Below are positions 1-8,599 of a stretch of 64,000 nt of DNA, one piece after another. Source of the DNA: an uncultured Pelagibacteraceae bacterium (lineage in GTDB: Bacteria; Pseudomonadota; Alphaproteobacteria; Pelagibacterales; Pelagibacteraceae); NCBI GenBank assembly GCA_902552185.1, contig CACDFZ010000001.1:118784-182783 (forward strand), written 5' to 3'. The position numbers were made by a program, and so were the translations under genes. The notes under the pieces were generated by a model that worked only from the letters and a program-made list of their open reading frames with translations, was not told the origin of the DNA and did no database searches. Within the stretch, counting starts at the first letter, position 1. Each line of letters begins with the position of its first letter.

Positions 1-908
1 AATCTCTTTGGTCTCTGTAAGGCATTAGCGTCTACCCCGCCAGTTAGAACTTTTCCCGAGCTTGGTACTACTGCGTTATACGCTCTGCCAAGTCTTGTGA
101 TTGAGTCTAACAATATGACCACATCTTTTTTATGTTCCACAAGTCTTTTGGCTTTTTCTATAACCATTTCCGCGACTGCAACGTGTCTTGAGGCTGGTTC
201 ATCAAAAGTAGAAGAAACCACTTCGCCTTTTACAGATCTTTGCATATCTGTAACCTCTTCAGGTCTTTCATCAATTAATAATACCATCAAATAAATCTCT
301 GGATGGTTAGCAGTTATTGATTGAGCAATATTTTGTAAAATAATAGTTTTGCCTGCTCTAGGAGGTGAGACTATAAGAGATCTTTGTCCTTTACCAATTG
401 GGCTTACGAGATCAATCAGTCTAGCAGTATTATCCGGTTTCTTTTCCACCTTTGTGCTTTCGACTTCTAATTTTATTCTTTTATTAGGGTATAAAGGAGT
501 CAAGTTGTCAAAGGCTATTTTATTTCTACCTTTCTCTGGTTCATCAAAATTTATTTTGTTTACTTTCAGCAAAGCAAAATATCTCTCTGCATCTTTAGGG
601 GCTCTTACTTCCCCTTCAACTGTATCCCCAGTTCTTAATCCAAATCTTCTTATTTGACTTGGGCTTACATAAATATCATCTGGGCCTGGTAAATAATTTG
701 ACTCGATTGCTCTTAAAAAACCAAAGCCATCTTGCAAAACTTCAAGAACGCCTGATGCACTGATTTGTTCATTTTTCTCGGCTAATTTTTTTAATATTGC
801 GAAGAGAATTTCTTGTTTTCTTAAAGTACTTGGATTTTCAATGCCAAGCTTTTCTGCTTGGGATATCAAATCAGCCGGACTTTGTTTTTTTAATTCTTGT
901 AAGTTCAT
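1..908 (-). CDS. rho: Transcription termination factor Rho (3' part outside window)
   Basis: Not in the ORF track because it runs off the left edge; I read it from the reverse complement. The start ATG is at 908 and the first residues are [15 protein letters not shown], the Rho N-terminal helical domain. Next come the RNA-binding cold-shock-like domain ([15 protein letters not shown]) and the ATPase core with P-loop SPPRAGKT, then [13 protein letters not shown] and the Q-loop region [11 protein letters not shown]. About 302 codons are present of the usual roughly 420. Rho is a hexameric RNA helicase that ends transcription. It may carry much of the termination load here, because most convergent genes in the window overlap with no visible hairpin between them. 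Confidence 0.96.
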   Translation of the reverse strand, partial: MNLQELKKQSPADLISQAEKLGIENPSTLRKQEILFAILKKLAEKNEQISASGVLEVLQDGFGFLRAIESNYLPGPDDIYVSPSQIRRFGLRTGDTVEGEVRAPKDAERYFALLKVNKINFDEPEKGRNKIAFDNLTPLYPNKRIKLEVESTKVEKKPDNTARLIDLVSPIGKGQRSLIVSPPRAGKTIILQNIAQSITANHPEIYLMVLLIDERPEEVTDMQRSVKGEVVSSTFDEPASRHVAVAEMVIEKAKRLVEHKKDVVILLDSITRLGRAYNAVVPSSGKVLTGGVDANALQRPKR

Positions 909-939
909 TTAATTGATTGAGTTTGAGGTAAGTATCTTA

Positions 940-967
940 AATATAAGACTTTTTGTTAAAATTTCAA
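940..967 (-). promoter_or_regulatory. Candidate sigma-70-type promoter for rho
   Basis: On the minus strand TTGAAA (962-967) and TATATT (940-945) are separated by 16 nt, which would start transcription about 25 nt before the rho ATG. It lies in the 62-bp gap between hemJ and rho, so rho can be transcribed separately from the hem genes. AT-rich DNA gives many chance matches, so this is tentative. Confidence 0.35.
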
Positions 968-970
968 GTA

Positions 971-1405
971 TTATAATGGTTTAAAAATTACCACAAATAT
1001 AATGATAATCAGCAAAATTGTAGGAACTTCATTGATGATTCTAAAAAATTTTGAGCTTTTAGTGTTACTGTCAATCTGAAAGTCTTTCAAAATAGCAAGT
1101 AGATAAAAGTGATATCCAGTCAGAAATATAACAAGCCCAAGTTTAATTTTCATCCATAAAAAACTAAGACTTATTATACCTTGTGAGTGAATTAAGAGTA
1201 TTCCAAAAACCCAGGATAAAATCATCGCAGGGTTCATGATATAAAAATACAATCTTTTTTCCATTAGCTTGAAAGTTTCTGATTGACCCTTATTTTCTTT
1301 GGTCTCTGCGTGATATACAAAAATTCTAGGTAGATATAATAATCCTGCCATCCAAGAAATAACTGCTATAAGATGTAAAGCTTTAAACGCTAGATATGCA
1401 TTCAT
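971..1405 (-). CDS. hemJ: HemJ-type protoporphyrinogen IX oxidase
   Basis: A 144-aa integral membrane protein with about four hydrophobic helices. It opens with the family signature of a conserved His in the first helix (FKALHLIAVISWMAGL) followed by YLPRIFVYH. HemJ oxidises protoporphyrinogen IX to protoporphyrin IX in the inner membrane, the step before ferrochelatase, whose gene hemH lies directly upstream: the hemH stop is at 1406-1408 and the hemJ ATG at 1403-1405. Length is normal. The order hemE-hemH-hemJ-rho beside the origin is usual for Alphaproteobacteria, which supports the assignment. Confidence 0.92.
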   Translation of the reverse strand: MNAYLAFKALHLIAVISWMAGLLYLPRIFVYHAETKENKGQSETFKLMEKRLYFYIMNPAMILSWVFGILLIHSQGIISLSFLWMKIKLGLVIFLTGYHFYLLAILKDFQIDSNTKSSKFFRIINEVPTILLIIIIFVVIFKPL

Positions 1406-2398
1406 TTATAAAAATTTTTTTGTTAATTGTTCAAGTAAATTTATGTGATCCTCGCTATCATTTAAACAAGGAACTACATCAAAATTGTTTCCCCCAGAAT
1501 TAATAAAGCTTTCTTTGCCTTGAATAGATATTTCTTCAAGAGTTTCAACGCAGTCTGAGGAGAAGCCGGGGCAGATTACAATTATATTTTTTTTACCTTC
1601 TTTTGGTAAGTTTTCTAAAGTAACATCAGTGTAAGGCTTCAACCAAGCTTCAGGACCAAATCTTGACTGAAATGTAGTTCTAATCTCAACAGTTTTAAAT
1701 GTTTCCGAAAGTAATCTAGATGTTTTATGGCAATAACAATGATAAGGATCGCCTTTGTCAAAATATTTTTGAGGAATGCCGTGATATGAGGCTAGAATTA
1801 AATCAGGTTTCCATTTTAACTCTGAGATTTTAATTTTTAAACTATTTGAGAGCGCCTGAATATATAGAGGCTCCGATTCGTAGTGTGGTATTATTTGTAG
1901 ACTAGGTTGCCATCTCATTTCCATCAAAACTCTATAGACTTCATCACACACTGTTGCTGTTGTTGCGGCGGCATATTGCGGGTAAAGAGGTAAAACTATA
2001 AGTTTTTCACAACCAGCTTCATGTAGTTTGAGTATTTTGCTCTCTATGCTTGGATTCCCATATCTCATGGCATAATCAACTATGACTTCTTTGCTACCAA
2101 TCCTGTCCAATAGTTTTTTTGTTTGCATTATAGTGAAATATCTTAATGGTGACATGTCTTCTTTTTTCATCCATATCTCTTTATAAGCTTTGGCGGTTTT
2201 AGATGGCCGTAAGTTTAAAATAAACAGATTAAGAATAATTTTCCATAAAAATGGGTTCACCTCTATTACTCTTCTATCAGACAAAAATTCTTTTAAATAT
2301 TTTCTTATGTCTAGCCATTTAGTGGAGTCCGGTGTTCCGAGATTTACAAGTAGTACGCCCGTTTTACCAAAGTTTATTTTTGGGTGATCATTGCTCAT
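1406..2398 (-). CDS. hemH: Ferrochelatase
   Basis: A 330-aa protein that inserts ferrous iron into protoporphyrin IX. Visible signatures are the N-terminal VLLVNLGTPDS, the catalytic-His segment LASYHGIPQKYFDKGDPY (about residue 205) followed by CYCHKT, and the C-terminal metal-site segment CPGFSSDCVETLEEI. It overlaps the hemE stop by 4 bp and abuts hemJ, forming a haem operon hemE-hemH-hemJ. The start ATG overlapping hemE is the natural choice. The Cys residues in CYCHK recall Fe-S-bearing ferrochelatases, but I would not claim a cluster. Confidence 0.96.
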   Translation of the reverse strand: MSNDHPKINFGKTGVLLVNLGTPDSTKWLDIRKYLKEFLSDRRVIEVNPFLWKIILNLFILNLRPSKTAKAYKEIWMKKEDMSPLRYFTIMQTKKLLDRIGSKEVIVDYAMRYGNPSIESKILKLHEAGCEKLIVLPLYPQYAAATTATVCDEVYRVLMEMRWQPSLQIIPHYESEPLYIQALSNSLKIKISELKWKPDLILASYHGIPQKYFDKGDPYHCYCHKTSRLLSETFKTVEIRTTFQSRFGPEAWLKPYTDVTLENLPKEGKKNIIVICPGFSSDCVETLEEISIQGKESFINSGGNNFDVVPCLNDSEDHINLLEQLTKKFL

Positions 2399-3405
2399 CT
2401 TTTTATTATATTCACTCTATCTACTATTTTTTTTATTATACTTGGGTTTGTCTCTGGCAGAATACCATGTCCAAGATTAAATATGTAGGGGTTATTCTTA
2501 AATACCTCTAAATATTTTTCCATTTCTTCCAATGCTATTTTTTCATCTTCAAGAAGAATGTTGGGATTCATACCTCCCTGTATGCAAGTATTCCCAAAGT
2601 TATTTTTTGCCCATGAAGGATCTATGTCATGATCAATGTTTATTGCATCTGGTTTTACTTCTTCTAAGAATTTTTTATAATTTTCTTTTAAACCTTTGGG
2701 AAAACAAATTGATGGTATTTTATTTTCTTTACAAAAATCAACTAGACTTTTGTTGGGTTTATAACAATATTCATTTAAATCTTCATCTTCGATGAGACCA
2801 GCCCAAGAATCAAATATTTGTATTATATCTGCACCAGCTTGTTTCTGATTAATAATGTGGATTTTCAAGAACTCATCTAGTTTTTTTAAGACCGATTTTA
2901 TTTCGTTTTTATCTTTTATTATTATCTTCTTATCTAATTTATTCTGTTCTTTAAAATTATATAAATAAATCAAAAGTGTCCAGGGAGCACCAACAAATGC
3001 AATTAATGATTTGTCTTTGTTTAAAATAGTTTTAGTTTTATTTATCGCTTTATAAATAGGCTGAAGAGTAGAGAGAAAATTTTTTTCTTTTGTGTCTAAA
3101 AATTTATTAATGTTTAATTTCGAATTTCTTGGACCATTTTTCTTACCAAATTCTATCGGTTGACCTAGAGCATAAGGTATTACTAATATATCTGAAAAAA
3201 TTATTGCGGCATCAAGATTAAATCTTTTCATTGGCTGTAATGTAATTTCTGAAGCCAAGTCGCTATTTAAACATAGTTTTAAAAAATTTGGATTTTGAGA
3301 TCTTAACTGTTTAAATTCAGGTAAATATCTACCAGCTTGTCTCATGAACCAGATAGGTACACAAGAAATATCTTTATTTATCAAACAATTTAACAATTTA
3401 CTCAT
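2395..3405 (-). CDS. hemE: Uroporphyrinogen decarboxylase
   Basis: A 336-aa enzyme that decarboxylates uroporphyrinogen III to coproporphyrinogen III. Signatures are PIWFMRQAGRYLPEF near residue 17 (substrate-binding Arg residues), the catalytic-Asp segment AAIIFSDILVIPYALG, and the C-terminal NLGHGILPET. It is the first gene of the leftward haem operon and overlaps hemH by 4 bp. Its start faces the 283-bp gap shared with ppsR. hemE next to the RP001-type gene (ppsR) is the arrangement reported at Caulobacter and Rickettsia replication origins. Confidence 0.97.
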   Translation of the reverse strand: MSKLLNCLINKDISCVPIWFMRQAGRYLPEFKQLRSQNPNFLKLCLNSDLASEITLQPMKRFNLDAAIIFSDILVIPYALGQPIEFGKKNGPRNSKLNINKFLDTKEKNFLSTLQPIYKAINKTKTILNKDKSLIAFVGAPWTLLIYLYNFKEQNKLDKKIIIKDKNEIKSVLKKLDEFLKIHIINQKQAGADIIQIFDSWAGLIEDEDLNEYCYKPNKSLVDFCKENKIPSICFPKGLKENYKKFLEEVKPDAINIDHDIDPSWAKNNFGNTCIQGGMNPNILLEDEKIALEEMEKYLEVFKNNPYIFNLGHGILPETNPSIIKKIVDRVNIIKR

Positions 3406-3688
3406 AAATTAAATAATATATTGATAAGTGTAGTTATTGTAATAGGTCATGTTAGTATCGGCTATATTTATTTATACCTAGTTTTAAACATTTTATACCC
3501 ACCAAGTAGTCTAAATTTACTGTAATTTGAATTATTGATAGAATTATACTCACAGTTTATAGTTTTGATGTATAAAATAATTCACATCGAATAAAATGTA
3601 TAAAATATGTTAATTAATGTGAGCAAATTTTTTTTACGAAAGACTTTAGAGCATAACATAAAGTTATACGATTATTACTAACAGGATT
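3406..3688. other. oriC: Probable chromosomal replication origin (hemE-ppsR intergenic)
   Basis: The longest gene-free stretch in the window, between divergent hemE and ppsR. Against the DnaA box TTATNCACA I see two one-mismatch sites, TTATACCCA (3493-3501) and TAATTCACA (3578-3586), and weaker two-mismatch sites ATACTCACA (3546-3554), TTATACCTA (3472-3480) and reverse-strand TGTGAGCAA (3619-3627). A 12-bp direct repeat ATGTATAAAATA occurs at 3568-3579 and 3596-3607, 28 bp apart. The very AT-rich 3' half could unwind. The assignment rests mainly on gene order known from other Alphaproteobacteria; the box matches alone are weak in such DNA. Promoters for both flanking genes must also lie here. 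Confidence 0.6.
3568..3607. repeat. 12-bp direct repeat pair in the putative origin
   Basis: ATGTATAAAATA at 3568-3579 and again at 3596-3607. The near-consensus DnaA box TAATTCACA lies between them, overlapping the end of the first copy. Repeats of this kind can be initiator-binding iterons or part of an unwinding element, but chance is not excluded at this base composition. Confidence 0.5.
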
Positions 3689-4510
3689 ATGAACGAAAAA
3701 TACAATGTATATCTCATCTCAGACTCCACAGGGGAAACTTTGGATAGGATATTTTTATCTCTACAATCGCAATTTAAAAATTTCAAATATGAGAAAAAAG
3801 AGTTCTTCTTTGTCAGAACTGAACAACAAGTTGATAAAATTATAGAAGAAGGAACAAAGATAGAGAATCCAATTATTCTTTATACAATTGTAGAAACGAA
3901 ACTCGCCAAATATTTATCTAAAAAAAGTGAGCTGTCAAATATTCCGTGTTTTGGTGTTTTAGGAAGTTTAATTTTAGCTTTTTCAAAGCTCTTAAATCAA
4001 AAAGCAATTCATAAACCAAGCGCTCAACATGTTTTAGATGATGATTATTACAAAAGAATTGAGGCAATTCAATTTACAATGTCCCACGATGATGGAAAAA
4101 TCACAAAAGATTTATCGAAGGCAGATGTGATTTTATTGGGAGTCAGCAGAACGAGTAAAACGCCAACATCTATCTACTTAGCAAACAGAGGTTACAAAAC
4201 AACAAACATTCCCTTAGTACCAAATCAAGAAATACCTGAGGATTTGAAAAAAAAAGATTTTAAATCTTGTATAATTGGGCTGTATGCAGACCCAGATAGA
4301 TTGTTAGACATAAGACGTAACCGAGTAGCCTTAATGCAAGAAAATAGATCCTCTAATTATACGGATGTTGCCTCTATAAAGAAAGAAGTTGAAGATTCAA
4401 AAAATTTGTTTAAAAAACATAGTTGGCCAACCATCGATGTAACTAGAAAATCAGTAGAAGAAACTGCAGCCTCAATTATCAAAATAATTGAAATCAAAAG
4501 AAAAAAATGA
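3689..4510 (+). CDS. ppsR: Pyruvate,phosphate dikinase regulatory protein (DUF299 kinase/pyrophosphorylase)
   Basis: A 273-aa member of the DUF299 (RP001/YdiA) family, bifunctional Ser/Thr kinases and Pi-dependent pyrophosphorylases that switch PEP-forming dikinases off and on. It begins with the family's YLISDSTGETLDR and carries the P-loop-like GVSRTSKTPTSIYLA at about residue 148, then YADPDRLLDIRRNR. Length is normal. It is the first rightward gene after the putative origin and overlaps maf by 4 bp (ATGA). The target dikinase is not in this window, so PPDK versus PEP synthase as substrate cannot be decided. Confidence 0.9.
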   Translation: MNEKYNVYLISDSTGETLDRIFLSLQSQFKNFKYEKKEFFFVRTEQQVDKIIEEGTKIENPIILYTIVETKLAKYLSKKSELSNIPCFGVLGSLILAFSKLLNQKAIHKPSAQHVLDDDYYKRIEAIQFTMSHDDGKITKDLSKADVILLGVSRTSKTPTSIYLANRGYKTTNIPLVPNQEIPEDLKKKDFKSCIIGLYADPDRLLDIRRNRVALMQENRSSNYTDVASIKKEVEDSKNLFKKHSWPTIDVTRKSVEETAASIIKIIEIKRKK

Positions 4511-5091
4511 GAATTGTTTTAGCTTCCAAAAGTGGTGTTAGAAAAGAAATTTTAGATAAGTATGGGGTCGAGTCAATTGTTTCTCCTTCAAATGTTGATG
4601 AAGATCAAGTTAAAGAATCTTTGTTGGAGAGAGGCGCTGACCCAGAAATTATTTCAAAGAACCTAGCAGAATTGAAATCAGTTAAAGTAAGCTTAAAATA
4701 TCCTGACAAACTTGTTTTAGGTGCGGATAGCGTTATATCGCTTGATCTCAAATTAATAAACAAACCTAATTCGAGAGATGAAGCATACAGTATTCTAAAG
4801 CTATTAAATGGCAACAAACATTATTTAATTAGTTCTGTTTGTATTTCTAAAAATGGATCAATGATTTGGAATTACACTGATAAATCTGAGTTAAAAATGA
4901 AAAATCTATCTGATAAACAGCTTAAAACATATCTTGAAGGGATAAAAACTGAAACATTGCTAGCTTATGGCGTTTATCAAATAGAAGCAGGCGGTTTAAA
5001 TTTATTTGAGTATATAAAAGGAGACAAAGATTCTATAATGGGTTTGCCGATTAAACAAATTAAGGAATATATAAATAACCACAAACTATGA
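4507..5091 (+). CDS. maf: Maf-family nucleoside triphosphate pyrophosphatase
   Basis: A 194-aa Maf/Ham1-fold housecleaning pyrophosphatase that hydrolyses non-canonical or excess NTPs to NMPs. Signatures are the N-terminal LASKSGVRKEIL (family S-x-R-R/K), LVLGADSVI with the catalytic acidic residue, and the C-terminal AGGLNLFEYIKGDKDSIMGLP. It overlaps ppsR and aroE by 4 bp each, so translation is probably coupled. Sub-type (dTTP/UTP versus m7GTP) cannot be assigned with confidence by eye. Confidence 0.9.
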   Translation: MRIVLASKSGVRKEILDKYGVESIVSPSNVDEDQVKESLLERGADPEIISKNLAELKSVKVSLKYPDKLVLGADSVISLDLKLINKPNSRDEAYSILKLLNGNKHYLISSVCISKNGSMIWNYTDKSELKMKNLSDKQLKTYLEGIKTETLLAYGVYQIEAGGLNLFEYIKGDKDSIMGLPIKQIKEYINNHKL

Positions 5092-5918
5092 AAAAAAAGA
5101 AATTTGCAATAATAGGTAGTCCCGTATCTCATTCACTTTCACCGATTATGCATAATTACTGGTTTAAAAAATACAATATTGATGCTGAGTACGAACTATT
5201 AGACATTGACAAAAGTGAAATTCAAAATGTGATAGATAAAATTAAAAATAAAGAAATTAAAGGAATAAACGTTACCTTGCCATATAAAAAATCCGTAATA
5301 CCTTTTTTGAGCAAAACCATAAATGACGCCAATGAAACCCACTCAGTTAATACTGTTATGTTAGATCAAAAAAATAATTTGATAGGAGAAAATACTGATG
5401 TTTTTGGATTTCAGGCAGCTTATTTAAAATCTATTCCTAATCAAGAAAAGAAGAATAAAAAAGTATTAGTCCTCGGAGCGGGTGGAGTTGCACCTTCAAT
5501 TATTTTAGCTCTATTAAAATCAAAAATACATAATATTGCTTTGAGTAATAGAACTTATGAAAAATCATTATTTCTTAAAAAGAAGTTTAAAAACTTAAAC
5601 ATTATTAAGTGGAATGATTTCTCAAAAGAGGTAAATAAATTTGACATAATAATCAATGCAACAAGTCTAGGATTAAGTTCAAGTAATGAATTTGATAGTG
5701 ATTTTAGTAATTTTAATAAAAATATGGTTTATATTGATACAATATATAACCCAGCGGAGACAAAAATGATTAAGTATTTTAAATCTAATAAAATTAGAAC
5801 ACACAATGGATTAAATATGCTTATTTACCAAGGTCAAAAAGCTTTTTACTTATGGAATAAAATTAATCCAGAAGTCGATGATGAATTACTCAAATTATTG
5901 GAGTCCAAATTAGATTAA
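5088..5918 (+). CDS. aroE: Shikimate dehydrogenase
   Basis: A 276-aa NADP-dependent reductase converting 3-dehydroshikimate to shikimate in aromatic amino-acid synthesis. The shikimate site is seen as GSPVSHSLSPIMHN, the catalytic Lys in NVTLPYKKSV, the catalytic Asp in GENTDVFGF, and the dinucleotide motif in VLGAGGVAPSI. The C-terminal GLNMLIYQGQKAFYLW is typical of the family. It sits in the maf-aroE-coaE-dnaQ run and overlaps maf (4 bp) and coaE (1 bp, TAATG). Confidence 0.95.
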   Translation: MKKKKFAIIGSPVSHSLSPIMHNYWFKKYNIDAEYELLDIDKSEIQNVIDKIKNKEIKGINVTLPYKKSVIPFLSKTINDANETHSVNTVMLDQKNNLIGENTDVFGFQAAYLKSIPNQEKKNKKVLVLGAGGVAPSIILALLKSKIHNIALSNRTYEKSLFLKKKFKNLNIIKWNDFSKEVNKFDIIINATSLGLSSSNEFDSDFSNFNKNMVYIDTIYNPAETKMIKYFKSNKIRTHNGLNMLIYQGQKAFYLWNKINPEVDDELLKLLESKLD

Positions 5919-6475
5919 TGAAAATAGGTATTACAGGCTCTTTATCTTCAGGTAAATCATCAGTAGCAAAAATCTTATCAAAAAAAAACAATATACTGTT
6001 CAGTGCAGATAAAATAGTTAAAAATTTATACTCTAACAACCAATTTAAAAAAAAGGTAAAAAAAAAATTTAAAATTAAAAAAAAAAATATTAAAAATGAA
6101 ATAAAATCCAAATTATTAAATAAAGAATTAGCTTTAAAAGAATTAGGAAAATTAATCCATCCTTTTGTGAGAAAAAAAATGAAAGAATTTTCTAAAAAAA
6201 ATAAAAAAAAAAAAATTATCTTTTTCGAAATTCCGTTATTGATAGAGAGTAATTTAATGAATTTTTTTGATTTTATAATATTGGTGGTTGCCCCACGAAA
6301 AAATAGACTTAATCGTTATTTAAAAAGTGGGGGTAAAAAGAAAATGTTTGACCTTTTGGATAAAAATCAAATTTCTCCAAAGCAAAAAATTAAATATTGC
6401 GATTATATAATTGTTAACAACAAATCTAAAAATATTTTAAAAAAAAAAGTACATGATATAATCTTGAATGTCTGA
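5918..6475 (+). CDS. coaE: Dephospho-CoA kinase
   Basis: A 185-aa P-loop kinase for the last step of CoA synthesis. The P-loop is GSLSSGKSSVAKIL near residue 7; also visible are SADKIVKNLY, the family FEIPLLIES (usually VPLLFE) and NRLNRYLKSGG. It is slightly short and unusually rich in Lys. The coding DNA contains several long A runs, one of 13 As at 6203-6215, yet the frame stays intact across them. Start and stop overlap aroE and dnaQ. Confidence 0.92.
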   Translation: MKIGITGSLSSGKSSVAKILSKKNNILFSADKIVKNLYSNNQFKKKVKKKFKIKKKNIKNEIKSKLLNKELALKELGKLIHPFVRKKMKEFSKKNKKKKIIFFEIPLLIESNLMNFFDFIILVVAPRKNRLNRYLKSGGKKKMFDLLDKNQISPKQKIKYCDYIIVNNKSKNILKKKVHDIILNV

Positions 6476-7130
6476 AATTTTTTTAGATATTGAAACTACT
6501 GGATTATCTTTTAAAGACAATCATAGAATAGTTGAAATAGCGTGTATCGAAACTAATGAGCTTATACCAACTAAGAGAATTTTCCACAAAATAATTAATC
6601 CTGAACGTGATGTCCCGGACGAGGCATTTAAAATTCATGGCTTTTCATCAGATTTTTTAAAAGATAAACCAAAGTTTAAAGAAATAGCAGATGAACTCAT
6701 TAGTTTTATTAATGGAAAAGATTTAATTATACATAACGCATCATTTGACTTACCTTTTATTAATCATGAACTAAAAATTTTAAAAAAAGATGTTATAAGC
6801 AAAAACAAGATCATAGACACGCTGGAACTAGCAAGAAGTAAATACCCTGGAATGTCAAACTCCTTAGATGCGCTTTGTAAAAGATTTAACGTAGATTTGT
6901 CGAGAAGAATAAAACACAACGCAGTTTTAGACTGCGAGCTGTTACGAGAAGTTTATATTTATCTTCTAGATGTAAAAGAACCTAAATTATCATTTAATTC
7001 AAAAGTTGAGCAAAAGAATAGTTATAGAAATATTTTAAACTACTCAAAGAAAATAGTAAAACTCTCTGAGGAAGAATTAAAAAATCACGGTAAGTTTTTA
7101 AAATCTGAGCTTAAAAAAAATTATTTTTAG
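6468..7130 (+). CDS. dnaQ: DNA polymerase III epsilon subunit (3'-5' exonuclease)
   Basis: A 220-aa DEDDh exonuclease giving proofreading to the replicative polymerase. All motifs are present: ExoI FLDIETTGL (Asp and Glu), ExoII HNASFDLPFIN, and ExoIII with His and Asp in KHNAVLDCELL. The tail carries a short region for contact with the polymerase subunit. It overlaps coaE by 8 bp. At its 3' end it shares the 4-bp TTAG with convergent secB, so the two stop codons overlap. Confidence 0.95.
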   Translation: MSEIFLDIETTGLSFKDNHRIVEIACIETNELIPTKRIFHKIINPERDVPDEAFKIHGFSSDFLKDKPKFKEIADELISFINGKDLIIHNASFDLPFINHELKILKKDVISKNKIIDTLELARSKYPGMSNSLDALCKRFNVDLSRRIKHNAVLDCELLREVYIYLLDVKEPKLSFNSKVEQKNSYRNILNYSKKIVKLSEEELKNHGKFLKSELKKNYF

Positions 7131-7543
7131 TTTCTCCTCGACAAATATAGTTTTCTAAAATCTACTTTTTGGTCAATTTTGATATCTCTGAAACCTGAAT
7201 TCTCAAAAATAAAAATAAAAACCTCTCTAAGTTCCGGATATATTTTATTTGGTATTTCTATTAGTATAATTTCTTCTAATTTCTTTTTATCGTTTAGGTT
7301 TTTGTCCAGCTCAACCATAGTAGAGTAAGTAGCAAGTGCATTAATTTTATCTAAACTTTTATCTTTTGGCTCCAACAAAAGTGTAGTTTGTACTTCAATA
7401 ATATTTTCTTTAAATCTATTACTTTTAATGTCTATTTTGAATTTATAATTAGAGATATCTTTTGTGAGTGAAAAAAACATATTTGGTTTCGAAATATCAA
7501 AGTCGAGTTTTTTTATATATTTAGCAATTATTTTATAACTCAT
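7127..7543 (-). CDS. secB: Protein-export chaperone SecB
   Basis: A 138-aa SecB, which keeps presecretory proteins unfolded and delivers them to SecA. Recognisable are the N-terminal KYIKKLDFDISKP, the central NIIEVQTTLLLEP and the acidic mid region. The track starts it at a TTG (7558). I prefer the ATG at 7543 (MSYKIIAKYI), which shortens the overlap with fxsA to 11 bp and follows an A/G-rich stretch. The family pattern is loosely kept, as expected for a fast-evolving AT-rich genome. Confidence 0.85.
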   Translation of the reverse strand: MSYKIIAKYIKKLDFDISKPNMFFSLTKDISNYKFKIDIKSNRFKENIIEVQTTLLLEPKDKSLDKINALATYSTMVELDKNLNDKKKLEEIILIEIPNKIYPELREVFIFIFENSGFRDIKIDQKVDFRKLYLSRRN

Positions 7544-7946
7544 CTTTTTTTTCTTCAATTATTTCAGCTTCAATTGTTTTATCCTCAGTTGTTTGATTTT
7601 TACTTTTGTTTATAATCGGATAAAGCAGGATTTTTCTGGTTATCGGAATTAATAGTAAAAAGCCCATTGTGTCAGTAAAAAACCCTGGAGTAATAAGTAA
7701 CACAGCAGCTATTGCGATAGATGCTCCTGACAGTATTTCGTAAATGGGCAACTTGTTTTGATAAATGTTTATAAACCCAGACTTAATGGTTCTTATACCT
7801 TGAATTCTGGCAAAATAAACGCCAACTATAGCCGTAAAAATTATTAATAAAATCGTATTTATAGCTCCAATATTTTCCCCAATTTTAATAAAAAGCAATA
7901 TTTCTATTATTGGTATGGCTATAATTGATATTAGTATTGTGTTCAT
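7533..7946 (-). CDS. fxsA: FxsA family membrane protein
   Basis: A 137-aa integral membrane protein with three or four hydrophobic segments. The FxsA signatures are IPIIEILLFIKIGENIG at the N-terminus, the Arg-Gln-Gly motif in ARIQGIRTI, and the loop LLITPGFFTDTMGFLLLIP. In E. coli overproduction relieves phage T7 exclusion; the normal role is unclear. It precedes and slightly overlaps secB on the leftward strand, an arrangement seen in other Alphaproteobacteria. The C-terminal 25 residues are acidic and cytoplasmic-looking. Confidence 0.85.
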   Translation of the reverse strand: MNTILISIIAIPIIEILLFIKIGENIGAINTILLIIFTAIVGVYFARIQGIRTIKSGFINIYQNKLPIYEILSGASIAIAAVLLITPGFFTDTMGFLLLIPITRKILLYPIINKSKNQTTEDKTIEAEIIEEKKDEL

Positions 7947-7990
7947 TTGTCTGATACAAAAATATATTAATAATGTATATTTAGCAAATT

Positions 7991-8599
7991 ATGAGTAGTA
8001 ACTTTGGGTATATAGATATTATTTTACTAGCTATGATAGCTGGTTTTATCATCTTAAGATTGAGAAGTATCTTGGGTAGAAAAACTGGTCATGAGGATAA
8101 AATTTATCCAAGATTTTCTGAAAAAAAATTTGAAGAATTCCGAAATCAGCAAGAAGTTAAGTTCCAAAAGAAAAATTTTAATGAATTAGAAGGTGAGGAA
8201 AAAGAAAAATTTATTAAAGGTGCCGAAATAGCTTATGAAACTATTATTACAGCCTTTGCAAAAGGAGATAAAAAAAGTTTAAAGGGTCTCCTAACTCCAA
8301 GAATGGCTACAAATTTCAATCAAGCCATTTCCGACAGAGAAGATAAAGGCATAAAGTCAGAATTAACATTCATAGGCATGAAAGAGTCTAACCTTGAGAA
8401 ATTTGAAAAGGTTCAAGACAATATTTTTGCAACAGTTAAATTTGTATCTGATATAATTTCAGTAAAAAAAGATAAAAGTAACAATATCTTAGAGGGAAAT
8501 CCTGATCGAATAAAAACCGTGACTGATCATTGGAAATTTTCTAAGAAGGAGAAAAGTAGTAGTCCTAATTGGTACTTAGCTGAAATATTGCCTAAGTGA
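7991..8599 (+). CDS. Tim44-like domain membrane-anchored protein (TimA-type)
   Basis: A 202-aa protein with an N-terminal membrane helix (DIILLAMIAGFIILRLRSIL) and a soluble Tim44-like domain from about residue 65 to the end, recognisable by KGAEIAYETIITAFAKGDKKSLKGLL and the terminal WYLAEIL. In mitochondria Tim44 links the import channel to Hsp70. Bacterial relatives are proposed inner-membrane adaptors; exact function is unknown. Divergent from fxsA by 44 bp and overlapping the Smr gene by 4 bp. In many Alphaproteobacteria an mltA gene lies between these two; it is absent here. Confidence 0.85.
   Translation: MSSNFGYIDIILLAMIAGFIILRLRSILGRKTGHEDKIYPRFSEKKFEEFRNQQEVKFQKKNFNELEGEEKEKFIKGAEIAYETIITAFAKGDKKSLKGLLTPRMATNFNQAISDREDKGIKSELTFIGMKESNLEKFEKVQDNIFATVKFVSDIISVKKDKSNNILEGNPDRIKTVTDHWKFSKKEKSSSPNWYLAEILPK

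Noticed and set aside
97-657. Plus-strand ORFs of 65 and 102 aa at the left edge
   Set aside because: They are antisense shadows of rho, whose minus-strand frame is unmistakable.
3406-3688. tRNA or small RNA gene in the hemE-ppsR gap
   Set aside because: No cloverleaf, GTTCRA-type T-loop or terminator could be found; only very short frames.
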